Assembly (NCBI RefSeq): GCF_003265355.1
Contig: NZ_QFRW01000095.1
Location: forward strand, 1-32,820
Reading direction: 5' to 3'
Source: Glycomyces dulcitolivorans
GTDB taxonomy: Bacteria; Actinomycetota; Actinomycetes; Mycobacteriales; Micromonosporaceae
Length of the DNA stretch: 32,820 nt
Shown: piece after piece, positions 7,503-15,443 of the stretch
Layout: each line of letters opens with the position of its first letter
Numbering within the stretch: position 1 is the stretch's first letter
The notes under the pieces: model-generated
Database searches by the model: none
Seen by the model: only the letters and a program-made list of their open reading frames with translations
What the model was told of the DNA's origin: nothing
Made by a program: the position numbers and the translations under genes

Positions 7503-8480
7503 CTATGCCTCGAAAGCGCTTGAGAACTTGCCGTCGAACTGGTCGGCCGCGTCCAACTGGTCGATGATGCCGAGCGCGGTGTAGACGTCGGTCTGGTCCT
7601 GCTGCTGGGCGATCACCTCGTCGGTGACCGGGCCCAGGACGACCGGCGCGCGCGTCTCGGTCGCCTCGATCAGGGACGCGTCCAGGCCCGTGAGCCCGGC
7701 GTAGATCCCGGCCCATTCGCTCACGTTCGCGTAGCGCCACTCCTGCGCCTGCGCGTACCGGTCGATGTAGTCGGCGAGGGCGTCGGCGTACGCCTCGTCG
7801 TCGATGACCGCGGTGCGCGCCGACAGCAGGCTGTTGCCGGGGATGAGCCCCGACCCCGTCGCGATCACGGTCGCCCCGTTGGCCTCGGCCTGCGTCCAGT
7901 AGATCCCCAGGGTCGCCACCGCATCGGTCTCCCCGTTCGCCAGCGCGGTGTTCGCGTCGACCACCGGGAGGTTCACCGGTTCGATGTCCGCCAGCGTCAG
8001 CCCGACCGATTCGAGGGCCTTGACCACGTGGTACTGCGTGATCGTGCCCTCCTGGAAGGACACCTTGCGGCCCTTGAGGTCTTCGATGGCGGTGATGCCG
8101 GTGCCGGGCCCGGCGAGGATCGCGTTGCCGGAGGCGTTCGGGTCCTCCAGGGTCGCGACGGCGATCGCCTTGAGCCCGACGCCGTTGGAGGCGGCGAAGA
8201 TCAGGGGCGTGTCGGCGGTGTAGCCGACGTCGACCGCGTCGGCTCCGGCGGCCTCGATGTACTCGGGGCCGGCGTTGACGAACTGCTTCCACTCGATCTG
8301 GTAGGGCAGGTCCTGGTCGAGGCCGGCGGCTTTGAACAGCTCCTGGGTGACCGGGGCGGCGCCCAGTTCGCCGACCCGCAGCACGACGCCGGAGCCTTCG
8401 TCGCCTGAGCACGCGGCCAGGCCGAGGGCGGCGAGTGGTGCGGCGGCGGTGGCGCCGAGGATCGTTCTGCGGGTCGTCAT
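7503..8480 (-). CDS. ABC importer substrate-binding lipoprotein, sulfonate/sulfate-ester type (system B)
   Basis: A 325-residue lipoprotein of the SsuA/TauA/NMT1 fold. The N terminus has a twin-arginine-like motif (TRRTIL, residues 3-8) and a lipobox LAAC with C24 as the lipidated cysteine. The mature domain starts VVLRVGELGAAPVTQELFKAAG and includes the usual ligand-loop region VDVGYTADTPLIFAASNGVG and the hinge region IEDLKGRKVSFQEGTITQYHVV. It sits between arylsulfatase and alkyl sulfatase genes, so sulfate esters are the likeliest ligand; aliphatic sulfonates are the alternative. The cognate permease and ATPase are most likely 11555-12376 and 10848-11582, upstream in the same transcript, with the arylsulfatase inserted between them. 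Confidence 0.85.
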   Translation of the reverse strand: MTTRRTILGATAAAPLAALGLAACSGDEGSGVVLRVGELGAAPVTQELFKAAGLDQDLPYQIEWKQFVNAGPEYIEAAGADAVDVGYTADTPLIFAASNGVGLKAIAVATLEDPNASGNAILAGPGTGITAIEDLKGRKVSFQEGTITQYHVVKALESVGLTLADIEPVNLPVVDANTALANGETDAVATLGIYWTQAEANGATVIATGSGLIPGNSLLSARTAVIDDEAYADALADYIDRYAQAQEWRYANVSEWAGIYAGLTGLDASLIEATETRAPVVLGPVTDEVIAQQQDQTDVYTALGIIDQLDAADQFDGKFSSAFEA

Positions 8481-8512
8481 AGCGGTGGTGCCTTTCGGAA
8501 TATGGATTGTGG

Positions 8513-10831
8513 TTAGTCGGCGGCGAGTTCGGCTTCGCGCTGGATCGCCTTGATCTCCTCGGGGCCGAACGCGAGCGCCCCGGGGGTGTAGGTGACGGCG
8601 GTGAGTTCGCCGTTGAACGGGTAGAGGCCGCGCCGTTCGCGCAGGTCCCACAGGACCGGGCCGCGGGCGTCGCGCCCGACCGAGATCCCGGTCCACGGGG
8701 CCATGCCCACGAGCTGGAACCGGCCCGGCAGTTCGGCCACCGGCACGGGTTCTCTCACGCCGTCGCCGACGGCGACGTGGAAGTCCCAGCGCAGCCGCGG
8801 GGTCGCCTCCGCGGTCAGTCGGATGCGGCGGGTCCCGGCGGGGATCTCGGCGCTGACGGCCGAGATGCGCCCGAACTGGTTGTAGGCGAAGTGGATCCGG
8901 CCCTCTTCGACGTAGAGGATGTAGCCGCCCTGCGGGTCGCCGTGGGAGACGAGGACGCCGTCGCCGCCGTCGTCGGCCAGCTCGACGTCGATCGTGAACG
9001 ACCGGTACTGGATCAGCTGCGCCGACCGGAACCGCTCCAGGACCGGGGTGCCGGGCAGGAGTCGGACCGGGTCGGCCAGGCGCGCATGGGAAGGCCTGCG
9101 CGAGCGCGGGCCGAAGCCTTGGCCGAGCGGGAAGACGGTGTTGCGCCAGGCCGCGGCCTCCCACGCCGCCGCCAGTTCCTTCACCAGGTCCGGGTGCTCG
9201 CCGGCGACGTTGCGGATCTCGGTCGGGTCGGCCTCGACGTCGTACAGCTCCCATTCGTTGTCGTCGAACGGGGTCCCCGCTTTGTGAAGGGTGACGAGTT
9301 TCCAGCCGTCCTTGTAGTAGCCGCGGTGGCCGCCGAACTCGGCGTACTGCTCGGTGTGCGGGCTGGCGAGTTCGGCCTTGCGCAGGACCTCGGCGAGGCT
9401 GACGCCGTCCCGCTCCTGCGCCTCGCGCCCGGCCCGCTGCGCAGGCGCCTTGAGCCCGGCGAGGTCGAGGAGGGTAGGGAACAGGTCGGTGACGTACCCG
9501 TACTGGTGCCGCACGCCGTCGTCGGATTCGGCGCGGGCGAGTCCGGCGGGCCAGGAGACGATGAGCGGTACCCGGACCCCGCCGGCGAACGTCTGCCCCT
9601 TGTAGAACCGGAACGGCGTGTTCGACGCCTGCGCCCAGCCCCGCGGGTAGTGCACGCCGAGCTTCTCCGAGCCGATGAGCTCGGGGTCGTGGGCGACGTC
9701 CCGCTCCCAGTCGGCGGGCACGGGGTGGTGCACGAACTGCGAGAAGTACGACCGCGTCCCGACCGGTCCGCCTTCGGCGGTGCCGCCGTTGTCGGAGGTG
9801 AAGACCACGATGGTGTTGTCGAGTTCCCCGAACGCCTCGACGGTGTCGAGCAGGCGCCCCACGGACTGGTCGACCGAGTCGACCATGGCCGCGTAGACCT
9901 CCATGTAGCGGGCGTACCGGTCCCGCTCCTCGGGCTCCAGGTCGTCCCAGGCGGGGACGTCGAAGCCGGGCTCGGTGTTGCGCGCGGCCTCCGTGCCCTC
10001 CGGGAACAGGCCCTCGGCGAGCTGCTTGGCGAAGCGCGCCTTGCGGACCGCGTCCCACCCGTGCCCGTACCGGCCGCGGTACCTGGCGATGTCCTCGGCC
10101 TTGGCCTGGTGCGGGCCGTGCATGGCCACGTGCGCGAAGTACAGGAAGAACGGCTTCTCGCCGTCGTGGGCGCGCAGGTCCTTGATGAGTGAGACGGCCC
10201 GGTCGGTGAGGTCGTCGGTCAGGTAGTACCCGTCGGGGTACTCCTCCACCGTGGACGCGTCGTTGTCGACGGTCAGCTGGTTGGGGTGGAAGAACGAGTT
10301 CAGGCCCTCCAGGGACCCGTAGTAGCGGTCGAAGCCGCGCTGGAGCGGCCAGGAGTCGCGGGTGCGCCCCGGCGCCAGGTTCGCGTCCCGCGCCAGGTGC
10401 CACTTGCCGATCGCGTACGTGGCGTACCCGTTGGCGCGCAGCGCTTCCGGCAGGCTCAGCACGTCGTCGGCGAGTTCGAGCCGCAGCCCGGGGAAGCCCG
10501 GGTCGGAGTTCGCGACCGACCCGTACCCGGCCCGGTGCGGGTTCAGACCCGTCAGCAGCGCGGCGCGGGCGGGGGAGCAGACGGGGGTCGTGTGGTAGTT
10601 CGTCAACCGGACCCCGGTGGCGGCGAGCCGGTCGAGGTTCGGGGTGTCGATCTCGGACCCGAACGGGCCGATGTCGCTGTAGCCCATGTCGTCGAGCAGC
10701 ACCACGATGATGTTCGGGGCGCCCTCGGGGGCGGTGGGCTCCTCGGGCCACCACGGGGTCGACTCGGCCGCGGTGCGCCCGATCTCGCCGCCGAAGCCCT
10801 CGTAGCCGCGGGCGTGCTCAGGGATGGTCAT
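8513..10831 (-). CDS. Arylsulfatase, type I formylglycine sulfatase
   Basis: A 772-residue sulfatase of the AtsA family, hydrolysing sulfate esters to sulfate. The activating motif is C85-S-P-A-R within VCSPARAALLTG, where the cysteine must be converted to formylglycine. Metal ligands D47-D48 (VLLDDMGYSDIG) and D347-N348 (FTSDNGG) are present, as are K143/H145 (IGKWHL) and H238 (MHGPH). The length matches the large mycobacterial AtsA/AtsD class; the C-terminal quarter after about residue 560 is a beta-rich extension with an ILYVEEGRIHFAYN segment. There is no signal peptide, so it acts in the cytoplasm. The formylglycine-generating enzyme is not in the window. It lies 16 bp after the ATPase and 32 bp before the binding-protein gene of system B. 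Confidence 0.94.
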   Translation of the reverse strand: MTIPEHARGYEGFGGEIGRTAAESTPWWPEEPTAPEGAPNIIVVLLDDMGYSDIGPFGSEIDTPNLDRLAATGVRLTNYHTTPVCSPARAALLTGLNPHRAGYGSVANSDPGFPGLRLELADDVLSLPEALRANGYATYAIGKWHLARDANLAPGRTRDSWPLQRGFDRYYGSLEGLNSFFHPNQLTVDNDASTVEEYPDGYYLTDDLTDRAVSLIKDLRAHDGEKPFFLYFAHVAMHGPHQAKAEDIARYRGRYGHGWDAVRKARFAKQLAEGLFPEGTEAARNTEPGFDVPAWDDLEPEERDRYARYMEVYAAMVDSVDQSVGRLLDTVEAFGELDNTIVVFTSDNGGTAEGGPVGTRSYFSQFVHHPVPADWERDVAHDPELIGSEKLGVHYPRGWAQASNTPFRFYKGQTFAGGVRVPLIVSWPAGLARAESDDGVRHQYGYVTDLFPTLLDLAGLKAPAQRAGREAQERDGVSLAEVLRKAELASPHTEQYAEFGGHRGYYKDGWKLVTLHKAGTPFDDNEWELYDVEADPTEIRNVAGEHPDLVKELAAAWEAAAWRNTVFPLGQGFGPRSRRPSHARLADPVRLLPGTPVLERFRSAQLIQYRSFTIDVELADDGGDGVLVSHGDPQGGYILYVEEGRIHFAYNQFGRISAVSAEIPAGTRRIRLTAEATPRLRWDFHVAVGDGVREPVPVAELPGRFQLVGMAPWTGISVGRDARGPVLWDLRERRGLYPFNGELTAVTYTPGALAFGPEEIKAIQREAELAAD

Positions 10832-10847
10832 GGTCTGGTTCCTGCCT

Positions 10848-11582
10848 TCAGCGTTCTGATTCGGCGACGCCCAGCTCCGCCAGGAGCCGGTCGCGCAGGT
10901 CGGCGAACTCGCGGGAGCGCCGCGGCGCGGTCTGGGGGAGTTCGACGCGCACGTCGAGCGAGATGCGGCCCTCGGTGAGCACCAGGACCCGGTCGGCCAG
11001 CGCGATCGCCTCCTCGACGTCGTGCGTCACCAGCAGCACCGACGGCTGGTGCGCGGCCCAGAGCTTGCGCAGCAGTGCGTGCATCTTCAAGCGGGTCAGG
11101 GCGTCCAGGGCCCCGAACGGCTCGTCCAGGAGCAGCAGCTCGGGTTCCCTCACCAGGGCCCGGGCGAGTGCGGCGCGCTGGCCCTCGCCGCCCGAGAGGG
11201 TGTGCGGCCAGGCCTTCGCCTTGTCGGCGAGCCCTACCTCGTCCAGGGTGGCGAGGCCCTTCGCTTTGGCGGCCTTGCCCTTCTGGCCCAGGAGCACGTT
11301 GTCGAGAACTCTTTTCCACGGCAGGAGCCGGGAGTCCTGGAACGCCACGGCCCGCCTGCCCGGGACGGCGACCTCGCCGTCGTAGTCGGTGTCGAGCCCG
11401 GCCAGGACGCGCAGGAGCGTGGACTTGCCCGACCCCGAGCGCCCCAGGAGCGCGGTGAACTCGCCGGGGGCGATGTCCAGGTCGACGCCCTTGAGGACGT
11501 GCTGGGTCCCGAAGGACTTGTCGAGTCCCTTGACGGCCACGGCCGCCGGGGCGTCTACCGCGCGGTGAAGGTCCGTCGCCAC
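10848..11582 (-). CDS. ssuB: ABC importer ATPase, SsuB-like (system B)
   Basis: A 244-residue ABC ATPase of the nitrate/sulfonate/taurine importer class. Walker A is GRSGSGKST, the Q-loop VAFQDSRLLPW, the signature LSGGEGQRAALARAL, Walker B LLLLDEPFGALD, and the switch histidine LLVTHD. The 'DSRLLPW' loop is typical of SsuB/TauB. The start is GTG 11582 behind AAGGGAGG, overlapping the permease gene by 28 bp, which indicates translational coupling. It should power permease 11555-12376 with binding protein 7503-8480. The symbol is used by family resemblance; the exact substrate (sulfonate or sulfate ester) is inferred from the neighbouring sulfatases. Confidence 0.9.
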   Translation of the reverse strand: MATDLHRAVDAPAAVAVKGLDKSFGTQHVLKGVDLDIAPGEFTALLGRSGSGKSTLLRVLAGLDTDYDGEVAVPGRRAVAFQDSRLLPWKRVLDNVLLGQKGKAAKAKGLATLDEVGLADKAKAWPHTLSGGEGQRAALARALVREPELLLLDEPFGALDALTRLKMHALLRKLWAAHQPSVLLVTHDVEEAIALADRVLVLTEGRISLDVRVELPQTAPRRSREFADLRDRLLAELGVAESER

Positions 11583-12376
11583 GGCAGGACCCTCCCTTCG
11601 ATGTATCGCACGAGCCGGTCGGAGGTCAGGCCGAGGAGGCCGTAGACGACCAGGCCGACGACGATGACGTCGGTCTGGGCGAAGCTGCGGGCCTGGGTCA
11701 TGAGGAAGCCGATGCCGCTGGTCGCGTTGATCTGCTCCGACACGACCAGGACGAGCCAGGAGATCGCGGTCGCGAACCGCAGGCCGGTGAAGAACCCCGG
11801 GAGCGCGCCGGGCAGGATCACCTTGCGCACCAGGCCGAGGCGGCCCAGCTCCACCGTCCGCGCCAGTTCGGCGTAGCGGGGGTCGAGGCCGCGGATGGCG
11901 GCGTGGGTGTTGACGTACACCGGGAACGCGGTCGCGAAGACCACGAGGAAGACCTTGACCTCTTCGCCGATGCCGAACCACACGATCGCCAGGGGCACGA
12001 GCGCGAGCGCGGGGATGGCGCGCAGGATCTGCATGGGGCCGTCGATGAGGTCCTCGCCGAAGCGGAACAGGCCCGCGACGACGGCCAGGACGGCGCCGAT
12101 GAGGACGCCGAGGGTGAGGCCGGTCGCCGCCCGGCCGAGGGACACCAGCAGGTGCTCTTGCAGGCGTCCGGTCTCGACCAGGTCGGCGCCGGCGCTGATC
12201 ACCGTCGAGGGGGCGGCGAGGGTCTGCTCGGGGATGAGTCCGGTGGCCGAGCCGATCTGCCACAGCGCCACCAGGACGACCGGTCCGATGAGGATGCGGA
12301 GCCGGTCCAGGCGCAGCCGTGCGGCCGCTCCCCGAATATCCAGTTGTCCTATTCGTTTAATGGGAATTGAAGTCAT
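11555..12376 (-). CDS. ssuC: ABC importer permease, SsuC-like (system B)
   Basis: A 273-residue inner-membrane permease with about six helices. The EAA loop that docks the ATPase reads AELARTVELGRLGLVRKVILPGALPGFFTGLRFA, of which the invariant parts are the ...G...ILPGALP core. The C-terminal segment YGLLGLTSDRLVRYIEGR is typical of SsuC. ATG 12376 is chosen because the helix-rich domain begins at about residue 28; the first 15 codons are strikingly AT-rich compared with everything around and overlap a candidate Rrf2 operator (12347-12365). A later non-ATG start cannot be ruled out. It is the first gene after a stable hairpin that separates it from importer A. Confidence 0.88.
   Translation of the reverse strand: MTSIPIKRIGQLDIRGAAARLRLDRLRILIGPVVLVALWQIGSATGLIPEQTLAAPSTVISAGADLVETGRLQEHLLVSLGRAATGLTLGVLIGAVLAVVAGLFRFGEDLIDGPMQILRAIPALALVPLAIVWFGIGEEVKVFLVVFATAFPVYVNTHAAIRGLDPRYAELARTVELGRLGLVRKVILPGALPGFFTGLRFATAISWLVLVVSEQINATSGIGFLMTQARSFAQTDVIVVGLVVYGLLGLTSDRLVRYIEGRVLPWRRTFTAR
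12347..12365. promoter_or_regulatory. Weak copy of the 19-bp sulfur operator (site E)
   Basis: TCCTATTCGTTTAATGGGA has the same 6-7-6 layout as the sites at 20827, 21611 and 22195, with 5 of 6 half-site positions complementary. It lies inside the first codons of the permease gene. It may be an internal operator or a chance match in an AT-rich patch. Confidence 0.35.
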
Positions 12377-12405
12377 GGTTGTGCCCCAAGTGATTCGAGT
12401 GGGGA

Positions 12406-12445
12406 TCCCCGCGCGGAGCGAAGGTGCGGACGGTCCGCGCGGGGA
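12406..12445 (-). terminator. Stable intercistronic hairpin between importers A and B
   Basis: A perfect 12-bp stem (12406-12417 with 12434-12445) closes a 16-nt loop in the 93-bp gap between two permease genes. No T-run follows on the minus strand. It may be a partial terminator or an mRNA-stabilising element that sets different levels for the two importers. Confidence 0.55.
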
Positions 12446-12469
12446 CACACGTGTGCAGTTGGCGGGGTG

Positions 12470-13360
12470 CTAGCGGTCGGTCGACAGGCCCCAGGACTTG
12501 CGGATGCGGTTGTCGGCGGCCTTGAACAGGGTGTCGACCAGGATGCCGATGACGAGGACCGTGATGATCCACGTCAGGACCCGCGCGGAGTCGTTGAACT
12601 CCCTGGCGCCCTGCATCAGGGCGCCGATCGAGCCCTGCCCGGCCACGATCACCAGCAGCTCGCCGGCCATGAGCGAGCGCCACGCGAACGCCCAGCCCTG
12701 CTTGAGACCGGAGACGAACGACGGGAGCGTCGCGGGCAGGATCACGTGCCGGTACAGCTGGAAGCCCTTCATGCCCAGGACCGCGCCGACGCGCTTCCAC
12801 GCCGGCGGGACGTAGTCGATCCCGGAGATGATGCCGTTGGCGATCGACGGGACCGCCCCGAGCACCACCACGAACAGGATCGCCGACTCCGAGATCTTGA
12901 ACAGCAGGATCGCCAGGGGGAACCACATGATCGAGGGCATCGTCTGGAGCCCGGTGATCAGCGACCCGATCGCCGCCCGCAGGGGCTTGAACCGCGCCAC
13001 CGCGATCCCCAGCACCGACCCGACCGCGACCGACAGCGCGAACCCGGTCAGGGCCCGCTGCAACGTGATCACGATGGCCTGCAAGTAGTCCGGCGTCGCG
13101 GCGTACTCGACGAGGTCCTGCCACACCGTCAGCGGCGCGGGCAGGACCCACGGCGCCTTCCACTCGGACAGGAACAGGACCTGCCAGGCCCCGATGACGA
13201 TGACCAGCGCCAGGACCTTCGGCCACGTCCCGGCCCACAGCCTGGAGGCGAACCGGCCCCAGCGGGTCTCGGTGATCGGGGTCTTCTCCAGCTCGTCGAG
13301 CCCCGACACCCAGGTGCGGGAGGTGTCCTCCACCTTGGACTTCACGGTCTCAGTTGGCAT
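12470..13360 (-). CDS. ABC importer permease, SsuC/TauC-like (system A)
   Basis: A 296-residue permease with an N-terminal cytoplasmic stretch of about 45 residues and six predicted helices. The ATPase-docking EAA loop is in PPAWKRVGAVLGMKGFQLYRHVILPATLP. MPSIMWFPLAILLF and WAFAWRSLMAGELLV are the conserved helices 3 and 5 regions of sulfonate/taurine permeases. The ATG at 13360 lies inside the end of the ATPase gene (11-bp overlap), so expression is coupled. Together with 13350-14141 and 14138-15238 it makes a complete importer. The permease alone does not reveal the substrate. Confidence 0.9.
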   Translation of the reverse strand: MPTETVKSKVEDTSRTWVSGLDELEKTPITETRWGRFASRLWAGTWPKVLALVIVIGAWQVLFLSEWKAPWVLPAPLTVWQDLVEYAATPDYLQAIVITLQRALTGFALSVAVGSVLGIAVARFKPLRAAIGSLITGLQTMPSIMWFPLAILLFKISESAILFVVVLGAVPSIANGIISGIDYVPPAWKRVGAVLGMKGFQLYRHVILPATLPSFVSGLKQGWAFAWRSLMAGELLVIVAGQGSIGALMQGAREFNDSARVLTWIITVLVIGILVDTLFKAADNRIRKSWGLSTDR

Positions 13361-14141
13361 GGCGGCCCACCTCCTCGCGCAGCGCGTCGGTGATCTCGGC
13401 CGCCAGGGCGGCGACCGGCGCGGAGTCGATGCGCCGGGGCCGGTCCAGCTCCACGTCGTACACGTTCAGCACCCGGCCCGGACGCGAACTCAGCAGCACG
13501 ACCTGGTCGCCCAGGCGCACCGCCTCGCGCACGTTGTGCGTCACGAACAGGACCGTGAGGTTCTGCTCGCGCCAGATCCGCTCCAGCTCGTCGTGGAGGA
13601 GGTCGCGGGTCATCGCGTCCAGCGCGCCGAACGGCTCGTCCATCAGCAGCACCGAGGCGTCCTGCGCCAGAGCGCGCGCCAAGGCCACGCGCTGGCGCAT
13701 GCCACCCGAGAGCTCGTGGGGACGCTTGTGCGCGAACCCGGTGAGCCGCACCGTCTCCAACAGCTCCAGGGCGCGACGGCGTCGTTCAGCCCGACCGACG
13801 CCGCGCACGCGCAGAGCGATTTCGACGTTGCCCAGGACCGTCAGCCACGGGAACAGCGCCGATTCCTGGAACATCATGGCGACCGGCTGGTCGACGTGCT
13901 CGACCTTCCCGCCGGAGATGTCGTCGAGTCCGGCCACGAGCGAGAGCAGGGTGCTCTTGCCGCAGCCGGAGGCGCCGAGCAGGCAGACGAACCTGCCGGG
14001 CTCGACGGTGAGCGAGACGCCGTCGAGGGCCGTGACGGCGCCCGGGCCGCGGCCGTAGCGCTTGACCACGTCGGTCAGCACCACGGCTCCTGCGGCCCGG
14101 GCGGTGTCCTCGACCCGCGTCTCGTTGCGGGTCTGGGTCAT
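13350..14141 (-). CDS. ABC importer ATPase, SsuB/TauB-like (system A)
   Basis: A 263-residue ABC ATPase. Walker A is GASGCGKST, the Q-loop AMMFQESALFPW, the signature LSGGMRQRVALARAL, Walker B LLMDEPFGALD, and the switch histidine FVTHN; the asparagine after the histidine is a common variant in the TauB/NrtD group. The C-terminal LSSRPGRVLNVYDVELDRPRR is also typical of that class. ATG 14141 overlaps the stop of the binding-protein gene in an ATGA junction, and its own stop overlaps the permease start. The tight packing shows that system A is one translational unit. Confidence 0.92.
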   Translation of the reverse strand: MTQTRNETRVEDTARAAGAVVLTDVVKRYGRGPGAVTALDGVSLTVEPGRFVCLLGASGCGKSTLLSLVAGLDDISGGKVEHVDQPVAMMFQESALFPWLTVLGNVEIALRVRGVGRAERRRRALELLETVRLTGFAHKRPHELSGGMRQRVALARALAQDASVLLMDEPFGALDAMTRDLLHDELERIWREQNLTVLFVTHNVREAVRLGDQVVLLSSRPGRVLNVYDVELDRPRRIDSAPVAALAAEITDALREEVGRHAN

Positions 14142-15238
14142 GCCAGGCCACCCGCCGAGACCTCGGCGTCGCCGCGGTCGGCGAGCACCTGGTTGAGGGC
14201 GTCGAGCGCGTAGATGCCCTTGAGGTCGACCTCTTCGAGCAGCCCGATCTCGACCGCGTGGTCCTTGCTGCCCTGGAGCGAGGCCGCGATGGGGTCGGCG
14301 GTGAAGCTCAGGTTCTCGAAGGCCGCGGCGATGACGGCGTCGTCGAGGCGCTTGTCCGTCAGGGCCTCGATGCGGTCGTTGGACTTGACCTGGGCCTCGT
14401 CGGGGTTGGCCGCGATGTAGTCGAGCGCGGCCAGGTGCCCTTCGAGGAACGCCTTGACCAGGGCCGGCTGCTCGTCGAGGAACGTCTTGGAGACGATGAT
14501 GTGGGTGGTGACGAACTCGCCGCCGTCCCACAGCTCCCGCTCGTTGAGGAACTCGACGGCGCCGTGCTTGAGCAGGAGGTCGGAGTAGCGCGGTTCGACG
14601 GCCCAGGCGGCCTGGACGGTGCCCTCGTCGAAGGCCGCGGCGACCTCGGAGTTGTCGATGGGGGTCACCGAGACGTCGCCGCCGCCGTTCTCGTCGGTCG
14701 CGAAGCCCTGCTCCTTGAGCCAGTAGCGGGCCGCCACGTCCTGGGTGTTGCCCAGCTGCGGGGTGGCCAGGGCCTTGCCGCGCAGGTCCTCGACCTCGGT
14801 GATCTCGGGTTTGACGACGAGGCCGGCGCCCCCGGAGGTGGAGCCGGCGATGATGTGGAGGGCCTGGCCCTCGGACTGGGCCCAGCCGTTGATGGCGGGG
14901 TTGGGGCCGATGTAGGAGATGTCGATGGCGTCGGCGAAGAGCGCCTCGATCGCGGAGGGTCCCGCGTTGAAGACGGTCTCCTCGATCTTGACGGCCTCGG
15001 GCAGGGTGTCGGCGAAGACCCCCGCTTCGAGCCCGACGAGGGCGGGGGCGTGCGTGACGTTCCCGAAGTAGCCCAGGCGGATCGTGCCGCTGGCGGTCGA
15101 GCTGTCGGCGTCTGCGGCGGCTTCGGAGGAGTTGTCATCGTCGTTGCCGCACGCGGCCAGGGCGCTCGCGGTGGAGAGGGCGGCGGCGGCCGCGATGACG
15201 CTTCGGCGCTTGAGGGGGCGCAGGCTGGCAGAGCTCAT
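14138..15238 (-). CDS. ABC importer substrate-binding lipoprotein, aliphatic sulfonate type (system A)
   Basis: A 366-residue lipoprotein of the SsuA/TauA family. It has a twin-arginine-like start (LKRRSVIAA) and lipobox LAAC with C30, then an acidic serine/alanine linker. The mature lobe begins IRLGYFGNVTHAPALVGLEAG and carries the ligand motif IDISYIGPNPAINGWAQSEG, the inter-lobe strand VEDLRGKALATPQLGNTQDVAARYWL, and AAFDEGTVQAAWAVEPRYSDLL. These are the signatures of sulfonate or taurine binding proteins. It is the first gene of the minus-strand unit that runs to 5643 and lies 53 nt downstream of an operator-like site (15292-15310). The precise ligand is unknown. Confidence 0.88.
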   Translation of the reverse strand: MSSASLRPLKRRSVIAAAAALSTASALAACGNDDDNSSEAAADADSSTASGTIRLGYFGNVTHAPALVGLEAGVFADTLPEAVKIEETVFNAGPSAIEALFADAIDISYIGPNPAINGWAQSEGQALHIIAGSTSGGAGLVVKPEITEVEDLRGKALATPQLGNTQDVAARYWLKEQGFATDENGGGDVSVTPIDNSEVAAAFDEGTVQAAWAVEPRYSDLLLKHGAVEFLNERELWDGGEFVTTHIIVSKTFLDEQPALVKAFLEGHLAALDYIAANPDEAQVKSNDRIEALTDKRLDDAVIAAAFENLSFTADPIAASLQGSKDHAVEIGLLEEVDLKGIYALDALNQVLADRGDAEVSAGGLA

Positions 15239-15291
15239 GGGGAATCTTTCTGGATAGATTGGGAGGGACGATTTCCTAGTAGTCCGATTAC

Positions 15292-15310
15292 TCCGACTAA
15301 TCTAGTGGGA
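15292..15310. promoter_or_regulatory. Candidate sulfur operator, degenerate copy (site A)
   Basis: TCCGACTAATCTAGTGGGA has the 6-7-6 inverted-repeat layout shared with the sites at 20827, 21611 and 22195, with 5 of 6 positions paired. It lies in an AT-rich island upstream of the system A binding-protein gene, where the promoter must be. A second, overlapping repeat TAGTC...GACTA (15280-15299) adds dyad symmetry. Confidence 0.5.
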
Positions 15311-15360
15311 ATTCTAGGGTTTCCTCGCGTTCGGAGGCAACCCGGGTCCCGGCATGTGGG

Positions 15361-15435
15361 CGGGACGACCGTGGTCTGGCTCGCACAACGCTCGCCGTCC
15401 CACGGTCGTTCCGGTTGTTGGGACGGTTCCGTCCC
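15361..15435 (-). terminator. Tandem terminator hairpins after the LLM gene
   Basis: Reading the minus strand after the LLM stop, a compact palindrome GGGACGGTTCCGTCCC (15420-15435) is followed by a second 14-bp stem (15361-15374 with 15400-15413, one G-T pair). Both lie before the promoter of the next minus-strand unit, so they most likely insulate the two sulfur operons. Confidence 0.7.
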
Positions 15436-15443
15436 TTATGCAT

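Noticed and set aside
15274-15292. A further 19-bp operator copy starting TCCTAG
   Set aside because: The second half reads ATTACT and does not pair with the first half.
15311-15356. Possible short peptide MPGPGLPPNARKP upstream of importer A
   Set aside because: No sulfur leader pattern, no cysteine, no ribosome site, and it overlaps terminator and promoter elements.
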